64,000 nt of DNA from Corythoichthys intestinalis. Its lineage: Eukaryota > Chordata > Actinopteri > Syngnathiformes > Syngnathidae. How positions within the stretch are numbered: the first letter of the stretch is position 1; the number at the start of each line of letters is the position of its first letter. The position numbers and the translations under genes were made by a program. The DNA lies in the NCBI RefSeq assembly GCF_030265065.1, contig NC_080406.1, positions 875,501-939,500 on the forward strand, in the 5' to 3' direction. Positions 1 through 11,573 of this stretch are shown piece by piece. Under the pieces are notes generated by a model. That model worked only from the letters and a program-made list of their open reading frames with translations, was not told the origin of the DNA and searched no databases.

Positions 1-188
1 TGAAATTTGTGAGTTTTCGTTGACTAAAACAAGACAAAGACGAACACATTTTAAAATGGCTAAGATGTGACTAATAAGTATTTTTGTCCAAAAGACCAAG
101 ACAAAAATGAAAAGGGCAACACTGTTGGACGTCTAGCATCATCAATGGTACTGAAGGAGTTCAATTCCTACTGGAAATGTTCAGCTAC

Positions 189-3100
189 CTTTGCTCCTGA
201 AGGCAGTCTCCTCGTCCCGCGGCGGCGCGGAGGCACGGCAGCACTCGGGGATGAGGGACAGGAACTTGCGGGCGCATTTCCCGTAAGTGTCGGCCTCCCT
301 GATGGCGCGCCGCTGACTCAGCATGACGTGGCTGCACGGCAGCAGGTACCTAGAGGCCGAGGGAAGGGCGAACGGTGACCTCGGCGCCGTTGACGTCCGT
401 GACCGGTGACGTACCTGAGGACGAGCTGCAGCATGATGTCCTCGCAGTTGAAGGACAGGAGAGTCCGGAAGAGGCTTAGGGACACCATGCAGAGCTGCGA
501 TAACATGCCACAATACATCTTTTAAAACTATTCGCGCTATGGATTTATCCTTTTAAAAAAAAAAATCTTAGAATTATTAAGTTATATAACAATTATATTA
601 TAAAAATAATTACTAATTAGTAGAAATAAATCTTAAATTTCTGATGTATAACATAAATTTGCACCCCCCTTTTTTTTATTAAAAATGGGAACTAATTTAA
701 AACATTTCATTGAACATTTGTCATTTTTTTTTATTTCAAATAAGTTTTTTTTGTCGTTCAAATTAAAAAAAATGTTTTTTTCTTCTTTTTGTTCAGTAAA
801 AAAAATGAAAATAGAAATTGCTTTTTTCTGGAAAAAAAATGACAAATTTGATGTTTTCATGTAAAACAATGAGAATAAAAATATTATATAACAATAATAT
901 ATATTATAAAAATAATTACTAATTAGTAGAAATAAATCTTAAATTTCTGATGTATAACATAAATTTGCACCCCCCTTTTTTTTATTAAAAATGGGAACTA
1001 ATTTAAAACATTTCATTGAACATTTGTCATTTTTTTTATTTCAAATAAGTTTTTTTTGTCGTTCAAATTAAAAAAAATGTTTTCTTCTTCTTTTTGTTCA
1101 GTAAAAAAAATGAAAATAGAAATTGCTTTTTTCTGGAAAAAAAAATGACAAATTTGATGTTTTCATGTAAAACAATGAGAATAAAAATATATATTTTTTC
1201 AAATGACTTCTTCTAAAAAATATATATATATATTGATAACACAGTTTTTCCGCAAATTTTTTTTTTTTTTTTTTTTTTTATTAACAAAAATGAAAATCTT
1301 TAAGTACGCGTTCCCAACGGGCTCAAAAAAGAATTTGGCTCATTTTATAGCCAAATGTATCACATTTGATGCACTTAGTCTCAAAATTATGATATTCTAA
1401 GTCAGAATTTTGAAGTAAAGGTTGCATTAAGACCTTATTTTTCCAATGTTGGGATTTTCTGACAAGAGCTTCATGTTGTAGCCCTTTAGGAATTAAGTCA
1501 ACAATGTCTGTAAACAAAGAATCGACGATGAAAATAGTTCGATAGGGGATTCGTCGATTAGCCGTCGCGATGACTTTTGAGAAAAATGTGAGAGCGACTG
1601 ACCCTGGAGTAAGCCTGTCGTGATATGCAATAAGTCAAATTATCGCACGGTAAATAAAAATGAGGGCGGTAATTTTCCCGGCTGCGATTTATCGCCGCGT
1701 CCATACATGCACGTGTGCTGCGTGCACTCAGCACACGTGCGTGTTGATTAAATATGAGGCCCCAGTAGCTTTCACAAATGTTTATTGGCCATCAACACGC
1801 CGTGGATTTAAAGTTCAGACATACAAAATAAGGAAACACTTCTATATTAAACATTGTAAAACGTCAGCATTGCTACATTGAGACTAATAGGAAAAAAAGA
1901 GAACCTACTTTAGCCTGCTAGAAAACATTGACAGTCTTCACCGCCACACAAAATTGCAGTTAAAGGTGACACATCAAACATGAAAACTCGCTGGATTAAG
2001 GAGTGAAAGAAAAGAAAAAAAAATCTATTACTGATACAACATGCATGACGACAGAAGTTCATTTAGTTTTTGTTTCTTTTTACCGAGTGTAAAGCTAAGT
2101 TTGTGGCTTAGCAAACGTAATTCCGTTAAACATTTCAAAAGCATGTCATGTTCAGATTTCTGGAGGCAATCACATATACTTCAGATTCTATTCTAAAAGA
2201 ATACCGTAAATTTAAAATGACACCCATTATGAAAAATCGGATTGGCAATGATAATATGATGAGATAAATGATAATAGTTTGTCTTCAAATTTTTTGCATG
2301 CGCACTTTGCACGACAAGATGACAGTCATTTTGGATCAAATCAACACTTTTATTGGGCTCTAATTGGCAGACAATCAAAATGATAGTAGGTTTCTCACCT
2401 AGTTCATATTTTGCACCTAACAAGCTTTAAAATGACTCATGATGCATTGTGTGGTTATTTTTTTTGCTATTTATACATTTTAACATAGTTTGTCTTTTAT
2501 TTACTATATTTCACTACGTTCGTGGTTAAATGGGTTAAAAAAAAATTACAAATAAACAGGCAATAATATCGCAAAAATTTATGAGACAATTTATCGCCTA
2601 CTAAAATTTGTTATCGCGACAGGCCTACCCTGGAGTTGCTGCTGATGCGCGTGAGCAGCGTGTCCAGGATGGAGTCGTTGTCCAGGCGATGCAGCAGGAT
2701 AAAGCGCAGGAATGTCTTGAGCAGCGCCGTCTCGCTCACGCTGCGCAGGAACAGGTCCAGGTAGGCCGTGCTGGCGATCATCTCGTCCACTGACGACTTT
2801 GCCAGTGCAAAAAAAAAATAGTATGTCACTTTCAACTGGGATGGCCATTTGGTTCAATTCTATGTACGGATTCTGACCTTATAGAGGGCGGGCGCCACCA
2901 CGGGGACCAGGAAGCCGTTGTGCAGGTAGTCGAGTAGCTGCGAGCGCACCACGGGGTGGGCCACCTGCACCACGGCGTTGCAGAACTCCAGCGAGTTCAT
3001 GAAGACCACCAGCGACGATTCGCCCATCCAGTCCTCGCGTCGCAGAGCGTGCCAGTCGTCCCCGCGGACCTCCATCTTGCGGGGCAGCGACGAGTAGAGC

Positions 3101-6100
3101 GCGCTCAGACCCGTCGCCAGCACCTGCGCGCGGGAGGTTTAGGCGGATGACGCTCCGCCCGTGACGCGGCCGGACAAAAAAAAAAGGGTTCCGCGCTCCG
3201 GTTACCGGGCAGAAGTAGGAATTGTGAGCGATGTAGCGCGCCACGCCGCGGTTGCCGGCGGAGGCGGCCATGACCAGCAGCAGGGCGTCGCGGGCTTGTT
3301 GCCCCACGGCGCCCTCCCGGTGGATGAAGGGGACCAGCAGCGAGAAGATCAGCAGGTTGGTGGAACCCTGTTGCGCCGGAGCCGCCCGGAACAAGGTCTC
3401 CAGCAGCAGCGGCTGACGGGCCGTGCGCACGCACACCTGACGGCCGAAAGCGCAGAGTCACTTCTCTGAAAAATGGCTGCCGGAACAGAATCTTAGCTCT
3501 ATATAGACCCTACTCACCTTCGTCACAAAATGGGCGTGTCGCTGTTTCCGGCCGCCATATTGTACCTATTTTTTAGACCTATTCTCATTGTTTTCAATTA
3601 GTCGAGCAAGTTATAGAGCAATTCATGGAAGCCCCGGTGTTATCTGACGCTGTAAACTCAGTAAAAGGAGTTACGTGGAAAAGCTTCAGTTTATCCATTC
3701 GCCAGATCCGTATTTGATGCCTAAATCGATGTTTTTCGACCCGCTGGCTTCGCCGTATTTGCCTGACATTTACTACTATCTTGTCCTCACAAAATCAGCC
3801 TATTCTCACGAAAGTTTGAAAAACTTTAAGAGCTTGGAGGCTTATAAATACTACGTTGCTGGTTGGGTGAAACAGGTCCTCGTACACGAAAATTCGGCAG
3901 GAATCTATCTTGTGCTCGGGAAGGTGAGTTAGGAAATTTTCAATTCAAAATCTTTTGTTCTTGCTAACATCCACTGTCAAGTCTAATGTATTTCATGTCA
4001 TTTGTCAATGGAGCTAGGGCTTTTAATGTTTATATGGTTTAGCGATAGCACTCTCACTACATACATATATAATAAATATGAAGTGCGATAGCACTACTCC
4101 AGATTGTCGCTAGTTGAATTTATTTTTTGGCTTTTAGCCTCAATAGTGAAATTGTAAATTAATTGTATGACAACTGTCTGATTATCCCCTTATAATTATA
4201 TATTTTTAGGTAGTTCATTCACAACGTCTGAGTGTATGTTGTCGACGATTAGCCTAGCAATGATCTTAATTGTGGTTGTCAGCCCAAAACCCAATAAATA
4301 TATATTAAATGCATCTTACCAAATATAAAATGACTACTACATAATCTGTGGTAGTCGTTTGGAGCCCAGTTTTGTCGTCGAATTGCAGCAGTCAATCTCG
4401 GTCTCCTCTTCAGGTCTCTCGGAATACGGTAAAACTTCAAGTCTCTCCGTCTATCTTCTCTGTTTTTGCAACCGACCGCCACAGACGACTTCACCATTTT
4501 GATTATTAATGTTAACAAGCAGAAAAACACGCCATAATAGGAGGAATTTACGAAGCGCTATTGTATTAACATGACGAGTATACGGACAACATGGCGCGGG
4601 GGTGTGGCTGTGACGTCACGTGAGTAGGGTCTATACTGTATGCGTCACATTTACATTTCTGGAGGCTTACCTGATTGAGAAGAAGCACCAGGCTGTTCTC
4701 CAGCGCGGGTGGGCAGCCTCGCTCCGGGTGGGCGCACGCCCCCACCAGCCTAAGCAGCGGGTGCAGGACGGCGGGGCGGCGCAGCAAGGCCTGCCGCGAT
4801 TGGCCGATCAGCATCTCGAAGAGCTTGAGCAGCCCCCCCAGGCTGTCGGGGTCGGGCCCGCGTCGCAGGTGCCAGAGCAGAAGGTGCTCCAGCACCTGCT
4901 CGCGGACCACCAGCTGCAGGATGGGCCCGTCGCCGGCGTCCTCCTCGCCCTGGCTCGCGGGCGGCCGCTCCTCGGCCAGCAGGCAGAACATCTGGTCGGC
5001 GTGGTTGCTCACGGCGATCAGGTCGTCGGTGGAGCGCGACGGCTCGTTCCGCTCCAGCACGTGGCGAACCTGCCGGGCAGGGCCGTGCAGAGATCGTTAG
5101 AGGGGCAGGTGCTCATAGATCAAAAGGGGCACATGTACAACAATTTAATACACCTTACAACAACAGTTTAACTAGCTTTACAGTATAATTGGCTGTGAGT
5201 GCGACAGACTTTAATTGGGAGGGGGGAACAGTGAATAGAAATCAACCCTGTCATCAACGCTTTCTGGCTATGACTCAGTCAGTCATTGCCTCTTTTCTTC
5301 CTTCAACCTCTATATCAAAACTTCCTTACTCAACTTGTTGTTCATCTGAGAACAAACCAAAGTAGATGTTCACTGAGCCACCATCAGCACAGTTATTTAT
5401 AAAACTATTATTAGAGAACTTAAAGATGTGTACCTTTCTAGATAAATTTGTGAAGAGAACGGACAAATATGATTGCTTGTAGAGAGTGGAGACACACGGG
5501 TCGAAATGTGTAAGGTGTAATTCATTATCAAAGTAGAAAACTATATAAGAAAATTACATATTATTACTTTCAAAAAAATCGCCACACTAAACCTGGTGTA
5601 AGAATTGTCACTACAGATTTGCTCCAACACGGTTTAATAGGGTAACGCCGTTTGTTTTCAACTACCAGATGTCCTCAGGCTCCTCACCACACACTCAGGT
5701 CACAGAGGAACAGCGTGCGGGGGGCGCACAGATGGCGTTTAAAAAAAACAAATAAATAAAATTAAAGGTGTTTTGGGTGTTAGAGTATAGAGCTGAAACG
5801 AGTACTCGAGCAACTCGAGTAACTCAAGTTTAAAAACTGATCCGAGTAATTTTATTCACCTCGAGTAATCGTTTATTTTGACAGCTCTAAGCATCACGTT
5901 TTGCTCGGACTACTTTTAATGCGGGACAACGCGCTGTCACGTGCGGAGAGGAAGAAGGAAAAAAAAAACTTACTGCAGCCGACAGCCGCCACAAACAACG
6001 CCGACGTTGCTAAATACTAGCCCGCACGTTGGTACAGGTAGCGTCTGATGTGTCTCATAGAGATCACATGTATGTTGAATTAGATGCGAAATGACAGACT

Positions 6101-9100
6101 CGGCCGCGTCTGGGCAGCGTTAGTAAACAGCCGCCATCTTAAAGCAGTAGAGCGCTAAGCGCTAATAAAGAGCGCTAAGCGCTAATAAATAAGATTAACG
6201 TAACGTTAGCCCTGCGGAGGGCTAGGTTTCAATTAATTATGACCACTGTCGATGCGTGGCTAACGGGTCTTACATACAGGCTTTAACATAACATAGCATT
6301 GTGGAGTGATGAGGGTGTAAAATGAAAACTTAATCATGCTAACTATCAATTTTAGCTCTGTAGTCATTGCTGGATAAAACACCAAGTAGCACTGGTCCCT
6401 AATGTGCTCCAATACAGCCTGTATCATACATTTATTTTGAACACTGCAAAAACTCAAAATCCTATCAGGACTTACAGTTTAGACTAACTTAAAATTTAAC
6501 TAGAACTTAAAAATGGCTTGACACAAAGAGAAATTCAATTGAAACACGTGGGAAAAAATCCTAACTTTTAAGTGATGTGTGTTATCAAGCGTAACGGCAT
6601 TTTTAGGCAAGATTTTTTTTTTTTTTTAATAAGATCTAAAAGTTTTTTGAGTGAAAGTAGTTTTTTTTTTTTTTTTTTTTTTAATTCTAGTTACATCTGA
6701 GATGCAATTGTTGGCTGTTTTCAACAATATACATCGAAAATAAAGACATTGATTGACTAAGATTAGATGAAATGTCTTGTTTTCTCATGTATATTTATAA
6801 TTGCTCTTCACCTAAAAATATAGTTGTTTTATCCGATTACTCGATTACCAAAATATTCGATAGCTCCAGCCCTAGTAGAGTATTCGGTGCCTGCACAGTT
6901 GGCCAGCTCACACATACGCACAAAAAAAGCCCACTCAAAAGGGCATGTAGGGGCAAAGGGGCAGGTGCTCAAGCACCCTCTGCTCCCCCCTCTGTCCGTG
7001 CCTGCTGCCGGGCGCCCGCGCAAACCGTCGTTTTCGTCACCAATTATTTCTGTAATCAGCGAGACAGCGAGCTAAGTTCCGAAATGACGATGTCAGACGT
7101 CTGTGTGGTTTGCTGACTTTATTCAGCTGCTTGTGACATCAACAATTGCAGAATGAAACTAAAATCAAATCAGTCTCATCTTCAATAACAGCAATTCAAA
7201 TTTGTGTTTAAAAGTAGCTGCTGATACAGCAATAACAAACGATTAGCATGTATTATTTAGCGTCTACAAACAATCACATAAACTCGCCCAAAGTATTCAA
7301 CCATAATTCAAAGCTCACAATAAACAGTCCAAAAGGGTTTATATACAGTAGTCGCCTCTGGATGCTTCACAAGCAAATAATGTGCGCGCAGGCTGTCACC
7401 TCTTCACTCGGCTGCGCTCTTCCTCATATGTGCATGTATAATGGGCGGTGTGTAAATGCTCTCGTGTGCGGAAGTACAACCTACTCTACGCTTCCTGCGC
7501 CAAAATTAAAGCATGCATTACAAGAGAAAAGTCAACATTTAAACAAAAAAACGAAGAGACAGGCGTTGTTAAGTCGAAATCACGTAAGTCGGGTACGTCG
7601 GAACACAGAGACTAGGACTGGGAACCTCTTGGTACCTCACGATACGATACGAGTTGCGATACAAAGCTCACGATAACGATGGTCTGACGATATAGCGATA
7701 CAACGATTTTCGATACATTGGTCAGGAAATCATTCTAGGATATTCTACAAAAAACTAATAAAAAGAAAAACAAGCTTCTGCTGTCAATTGGAATGAGTTT
7801 ATCACTCGTAGACATCCAATCCATTTGAACTGGGAGGGTGGCAGCGACTGAACATTCGTTCATTCGCTGCCATCCCTCCCACTTCAAACGGATTGAACGT
7901 CTATGGCCATCAGTGGCAACCGATGCCAGGCAATGAGTAAATTTTGGCCATTTATGGTCATTTACCTGTTGATTTTCAGTTACTTCCTGTTGATTTTGGG
8001 GTGTTTTATGGGTCACTTGCTGTCTATTTTGCGTTACAGAACAGGATGTCCCCTGGGAATCACCCAAATGAACAGGCAGTGACTCAAACTCAACAGGAAA
8101 TTACCTGTAAATGCTAGGGGTGCACGATGTCCATGTTTTTAAACCGATATCGATAACTTCCTGCTCCTCAAAGCCGATACCGATAATAAATATGTAATTT
8201 TTTAAATGTATAACCTGAGTTTTTGAACACCTGGAGGTTTACAAAAAAAAAAATAGTGGTGGATTGAACATAGATTTGCCTTTGATCTCACCAGATTTTT
8301 CATAATGACATGAACAAAACAGTGCATTTCATTTCTGCACTGCCCGACAGCCAGCTAAGAATGAATGCACTTCCATAAACCACAAGGCTTGGCCTTTTCT
8401 TGTTTTTATGGGAAGACACTCGTCTTAATATTGTTAAAGTACAACAGAAAAATACACATATTCAATACTCAATATACAACAAACTGCACAATACACTTAT
8501 ATACACAACTATTATACAGTATGTATAGCATAGCCATCTAGCTTGAGCTACTAAAGCATTAGCTGGATTCTATAACACAACTTATGAAGTTCTGTACATG
8601 ACCCTTCACCACAGAAGTAAACTTATATTGCACATCCATATGTTATAGTAATCATAAAATACTTACATATATTTTCGAGGCGGAAACGTATCAGAAAGCA
8701 TTCACGACTGTCAATGCTACCGCTAGACACCGCAATGTGTAAGTGATTGGACCAAACTACAGTAACAGAAAATAGATGCAGTGAATTATTCTGACCAGCA
8801 GGTGGGAGCAATGCCCCGCAAATGGTCAACTGATTTCCCATACTAGTGTGTAAATTGTAAAACCAGAACAGTACATATTAATCGGTCCTATTATAAATGT
8901 TATGGGATTTATCGGGATGACGTCATAATTCCAATGATCGGACTGATAATAATCGGACCGATAATTATCGTGCACCAGTAGTAAATGCCCTAAAATGAAA
9001 AGCAAGTGAACTCTAAATGCCCCGAAAATCGGACCGAATGACTGTGAATGCTCTGGTTTTGAATGAACAAACGTTCCCAGTCTAAATGGATTGGGCGTCG

Positions 9101-11573
9101 AGCACCGTCAATGGCAGCCATTTCTTTTTTTTTTTAATTGACACCTTTTTAAAACGTTATCTCGATTCTTGACAGGAGCATATCGATAACCTTTTGGGAT
9201 ACCAAGTATCACGATATACCACCATTTCGATATTTTGTCACACCCCTAACAGAGACTACCTGTATCTGTGGAAAAGGGACCTGATATTAGTAAATACTAG
9301 AATCTAGAATTTTTTCTAAAATTGTGTTTGTTTTCTTAGAAAGAAAATATTGTAATGGCTTTTACTTCCAAAAAGACACTTTTTAAAGATGACTTATTCT
9401 ATGTTAGTTTTTTCAGCATGAAATGAGTGTTTAAAGTGCTTGTGACACGAAAAAGCATGTTTATTTCATAATACACGCGGTATTTTATGCTCCTGAATGA
9501 TATGGACCGCTTGGATGTGTGTGGAAGCGATCGCTATATTTATTTAGTTTTTTGAATCCCGCGCCAGGAAAATGAGTGACTTCCGGCTTCGGTCTCGCAT
9601 TGAGGAGGAGGGCGCTGTGACGTGTACGGTAGAAGACGTCCTCTTCACGCTACAGTGTACTGTTGTGTATGAGGACGAAGGATTCATCTGATTTTGCGGA
9701 TTAATACTTTTATTTTTTGCATCACGCCAGCCAAACGGCTGCAGAAAAATCATTCTGTATGCGGGAGAGGCGTATGCGCCTTTTTGGAGTTTCAAAAGGT
9801 TCCCATTCACCGTGGATATTTACTGTGGGACCATTGGACTTACAAGGAAGTGAGTAAACATCTTGTTTTGTATTATGTCAAATACGAATACAGTGATTAC
9901 AAAGTAAACACTATAAAATTCCTTTAAATAAAGGACTACTTACGTTTGATCATTGATAGGCATGTAAAAAGCTATCCTCACGCTCATTAGCAGTTAGCTG
10001 TTAGCACGTTAGCTACACAACAATTCCAGCCACCCTCCTCCAGGGAACGAACTGTAAATTGCTCTCCGCCGGGCGGTTTGCCGATCCGCAAAGAAACTCG
10101 ACAACCGGGTCGTCATGTCAAATAATCCAGGCTAGTTATGTGTGATTTTCCACTTCGAAGACTTTGAAACATCCCTCGGTTCGGGTTAGCATGTCGGCTA
10201 GCTGTCACTCCTTCTGGTCTGTTTACATTCTCCGAAGCCGGGGAAGGGAAATGACATATGTCCGATTTAGGTGTCATAAAATATCGTTCGGCAGGTGTGA
10301 CAGTAAAGGTAAAGTCGACTGTTTTGACCATTATGGAGTAATTTTGCCATGTCGTCTTGAATAAATGGATTTTTATTATTTTATATTCCATTTAGCACAA
10401 GTTATTTGTCATGACCATGCCATTTATTTAGCAATTGGGGAAAGTACTTGGGTAAAAAGAATATCCTGTAAAAATATTGAAGTAAAGAGACAGAAACAAT
10501 GACATTTTGCCGCTCTCTTCGTCGCGTTTTCCTCATTGTGAATAGTTCCCCCTCGACGAGCTGACTGGTCCTTCTCAAGCCATTTATATAGCTATTGGGG
10601 AAAAATACTTGGATAAAAAGAATATCCTGTAAAAATATTGAAGTAAAGAGACAGAAACAATGACATTTTGCCGCTCTCTTCGTCGCGTTTTCCTCATTGT
10701 GAATAGTTCCCCCTCGACGGGCTGACTGGTCCTTCTCAAGCCATTTATATAGCTATTGGGGAAAATACTTGGATAAAAAGAATATCCTGTAAAAATATTG
10801 GGAGTAGAGAGACTGAAACAATGACATTTTGCAGCTCTCTTCGTCTCGTTTTCCTCGTTCTGAACAATTCCCCCTCAATGGGCTGAATAGTAAAACCGAT
10901 GAGCCTAGTCTACCGCTGACGTCATCCACCTGTTGGGGACGCTAAAGCCCTATAATTGTAGGCGTGGCTAACCGGCAGATTAAAAGACTAATTTCTCGTC
11001 ATCTGCGCTTTGCTAAATTGTTGTATATAGTCGAATTGTCTCAAAATATGATTCTAATTCACATAATAATGCCATTTAAGACTTTTTTTCTGGTGTCGTA
11101 TGCTCTTTAAGCAGATGGCTGTGCTTGATAAGAAAGTGTGACTTCCTCCTACAGCCTACATCTCGGAAGTCACATTTTTTGAGAAAAAATATATGAATTG
11201 ACTTCTTCTCCCAGAATAACAACTCAATTTTGAAAATAAGACGACAACACCTAAAAAATGGGTATTTGGGGAGTTACATCACTATTCTTTAACAAAAAAA
11301 ATAATTTTATTCACTGCAATCCACTTTTTCCTGAAGGATTTTTTTTTTTTTTTTAAAGAATATTACTATTTATCCCACGACCTGTTACTTTTCTCAAAAA
11401 TCATTACCGACTTTTCTTCAAATAAAGGTACTCACTTGTCTCCAGTGGTTCTCAAAGACCATGAGGCAGGTTTCGGGGTCTGCGGTGCAGGAGGGCGATT
11501 CCTGGGGGGCGGCACTGCCGCGACCCGGGCGGGCAGCGGGGGTGCGCGGCGTCAACCTGCTCAGCCAGCTCAT
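189..11573 (-). CDS. fhip1b: FHIP1B (FAM160A2), FHF complex subunit, 5' half of the coding region
   Basis: Seven coding exons on the minus strand, all phase-consistent with GT-AG borders: 11573-11436 (start, MSWLSRLTPR...), 5069-4671, 3436-3206, 3123-2878, 2796-2629, 494-415 and 349-189. The last continues off the left edge with a donor at 188. They give about 474 codons, roughly half of the ~970-residue vertebrate protein. Family hallmarks are ADPETCLMVFENHW in exon 1, GQQARDALLLVMAASAGN, LATGLSALYSSLPRK, RGDDWHALRREDW, LEFCNAVVQVAHP, FLVPVV and EMIASTAYLDLFLRS. FHIP proteins join FTS and Hook proteins in the FHF complex, which links dynein to early endosomes (family knowledge). I prefer the 1B over the 1A paralogue because CNGA4 lies head to head, as in human 11p15.4. 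The ATG at 11573 is followed directly by the expected N-terminus. The donor of exon 2796-2629 is partly made by a hAT element. Confidence 0.9.
583..1186. repeat. Two-copy tandem duplication, unit about 306 bp, AT-rich
   Basis: The block from about 583 to 888 is repeated almost exactly from about 889 to 1186. The anchor TACTAATTAGTAG occurs at 611 and 917, and each copy has the run TTTGCACCCCCCTTTTTTTT and a poly-T stretch. The copies differ by a few indels in homopolymers, so the duplication looks fairly recent. It lies in an FHIP1B intron and contains no gene. The rest of the intron to about 1600 is AT-rich with no recognisable feature. Confidence 0.85.
1610..2627. mobile_element. Non-autonomous hAT element, 1018 bp, at an FHIP1B exon border
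   Basis: Terminal inverted repeats are TAAGCCTGTCGTGAT at the left and, read inward from the right end, TAGGCCTGTCGCGAT. The element is flanked by perfect 8-bp direct repeats CCCTGGAG at 1602-1609 and 2628-2635, the hAT signature. No transposase reading frame is present. The right duplication is the end of FHIP1B exon 2796-2629, so the last base of the element is the T of the GT donor on the minus strand. Confidence 0.92.
3675..4251 (+). pseudogene. Fragment of transposon-borne SWIM-type zinc-finger protein (two exons)
   Basis: Exon 3675-3923 encodes MEKLQFIHSPDPYL... with the motif SLEAYKYYVAGWVKQVLVH and ends at a donor AAG|GTGAGT. After an intron, 4210 onward reads VVHSQRLSV and then stops. 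In related fish transposon proteins this segment precedes a SWIM zinc finger and an exonuclease-like domain; both are missing. It is carried inside the TIR element at 3502-4635 and is not expected to be a host gene. Confidence 0.55.
4320..4497 (-). pseudogene. THAP-domain exon of the same element
   Basis: Reading minus from ATG 4497: MVKSSVAVGCKNREDRR... to NWAPNDYHRLCSSHFIFG, then a donor GTAAG. The WxP and LCSxHF signature marks a THAP (C2CH) zinc-finger DNA-binding domain. The first zinc cysteine expected near residue 5 appears as serine. No downstream exon is visible before the convergent SWIM remnant, so it is a truncated transposon exon. Confidence 0.65.
5180..5787. other. FHIP1B intron, no gene seen
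   Basis: Upstream of the exon starting at 5069. I see no coding exon, RNA gene or delimitable element here. A hAT element begins at 5788. Confidence 0.5.
5788..6874 (+). mobile_element. hAT element, 1087 bp, family shared with 45784-46815
   Basis: Left end TAGAGCTGAAACGAG with ACTCGAG motifs; right end read inward TAGGGCTGGAGCTATCG. Flanking octamers TTAGAGTA (5780-5787) and GTAGAGTA (6875-6882) match at seven of eight positions. The interior aligns over long stretches, in opposite orientation, with 45784-46815 (shared GGGACAACGCGCTGTCACGTG-like and CGGCCGCGTCTGGGCAGCGTTAG segments). There is no transposase frame. Confidence 0.85.
6875..7612. other. FHIP1B intron between two hAT elements, unidentified repeat-like DNA
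   Basis: Non-coding sequence into which the elements at 5788 and 7613 inserted. It has short open frames without family resemblance. I cannot assign it. Confidence 0.4.
7808..7905. repeat. Palindromic short interspersed repeat, about 48-bp arms
   Basis: The left arm GTAGACATCCAATCCATTTG... GGGAGGGTGGCAGCGA is mirrored by the right arm CGCTGCCATCCCTCCCACTTC... ACGTCTATGG, giving a near-perfect hairpin with a short AACATTCGTTCATT spacer. Diverged or half copies occur at about 12817, 14745, 23225, 32535, 37130, 39165, 52780 and 59570. Confidence 0.75.
8115..8980. mobile_element. hAT element nested in 7613-9248, 866 bp
   Basis: Starts TAGGGGTGCACGATG and ends ATTATCGTGCACCAGTA, with CCGATAT/ATCGG-rich subterminal repeats. 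Exact duplications GTAAATGC flank it at 8107-8114 and 8981-8988. The same family occurs at 31028-31563. Confidence 0.9.
9435..11106 (+). mobile_element. TTAA-target (piggyBac-like) non-autonomous element, copy 1
   Basis: Begins TTAA|AGTGCTTGTGACACGA and ends, read inward from the right, TTAA|AGAGCATACGACACCA. Both TTAA tetramers (9431-9434, 11107-11110) fit a piggyBac-type target. A second, more intact copy lies inverted at 59657-62920 and has the cleaner terminus AGTGCCTGTGACAGCA. There is no transposase. The element sits in FHIP1B's first coding intron. Confidence 0.65.
10433..10870. repeat. Three-copy tandem repeat, period about 159-160 bp
   Basis: The segment with AATATCCTGTAAAAATATTG followed by CTCTCTTCGTCGCG recurs at about 10460, 10620 and 10779. 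It is internal to the TTAA element; the copy at 59.7-60.0 kb has only one unit. The third unit is the most diverged. Confidence 0.85.

Larger units (their letters stand above)
3502..4635. mobile_element. ISL2EU/Harbinger-like element with 16-bp TIRs
   Basis: A 16-bp inverted repeat TATAGACCCTACTCAC (3502-3517) recurs as its reverse complement ending at 4635, followed by looser similarity (TCACA..., GCCATnTTGT). Inside are two convergent coding remnants: a SWIM-protein-like exon pair on plus and a THAP exon on minus. THAP and SWIM/YqaJ modules together are typical of ISL2EU-type DNA transposons of fish (family knowledge from memory). At 1.1 kb it lacks most of the expected coding region, so it is an internally deleted copy sitting in an FHIP1B intron. 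The flanks TA/TA or A/C leave the exact 2-bp target ambiguous. Confidence 0.7.
7613..9248. mobile_element. hAT element, 1636 bp, interrupted by a second hAT
   Basis: Starts TAGGACTGGGAAC and ends CACACCCCTA, with terminal CGATA-rich inverted sequences. Exact 8-bp duplications ACAGAGAC lie at 7605-7612 and 9249-9256. It contains the separate hAT at 8115-8980 and a palindromic short repeat at 7808-7905. There is no transposase. Confidence 0.88.

Noticed and set aside
2191-2423. Open frames inside the hAT at 1610-2627
   Set aside because: Short, AT-biased and unlike any transposase; the element appears non-coding.
10433-10870. Regularly spaced direct repeats that could suggest a CRISPR-like array
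   Set aside because: There are only three units of about 160 bp without variable spacers, in a vertebrate transposon.
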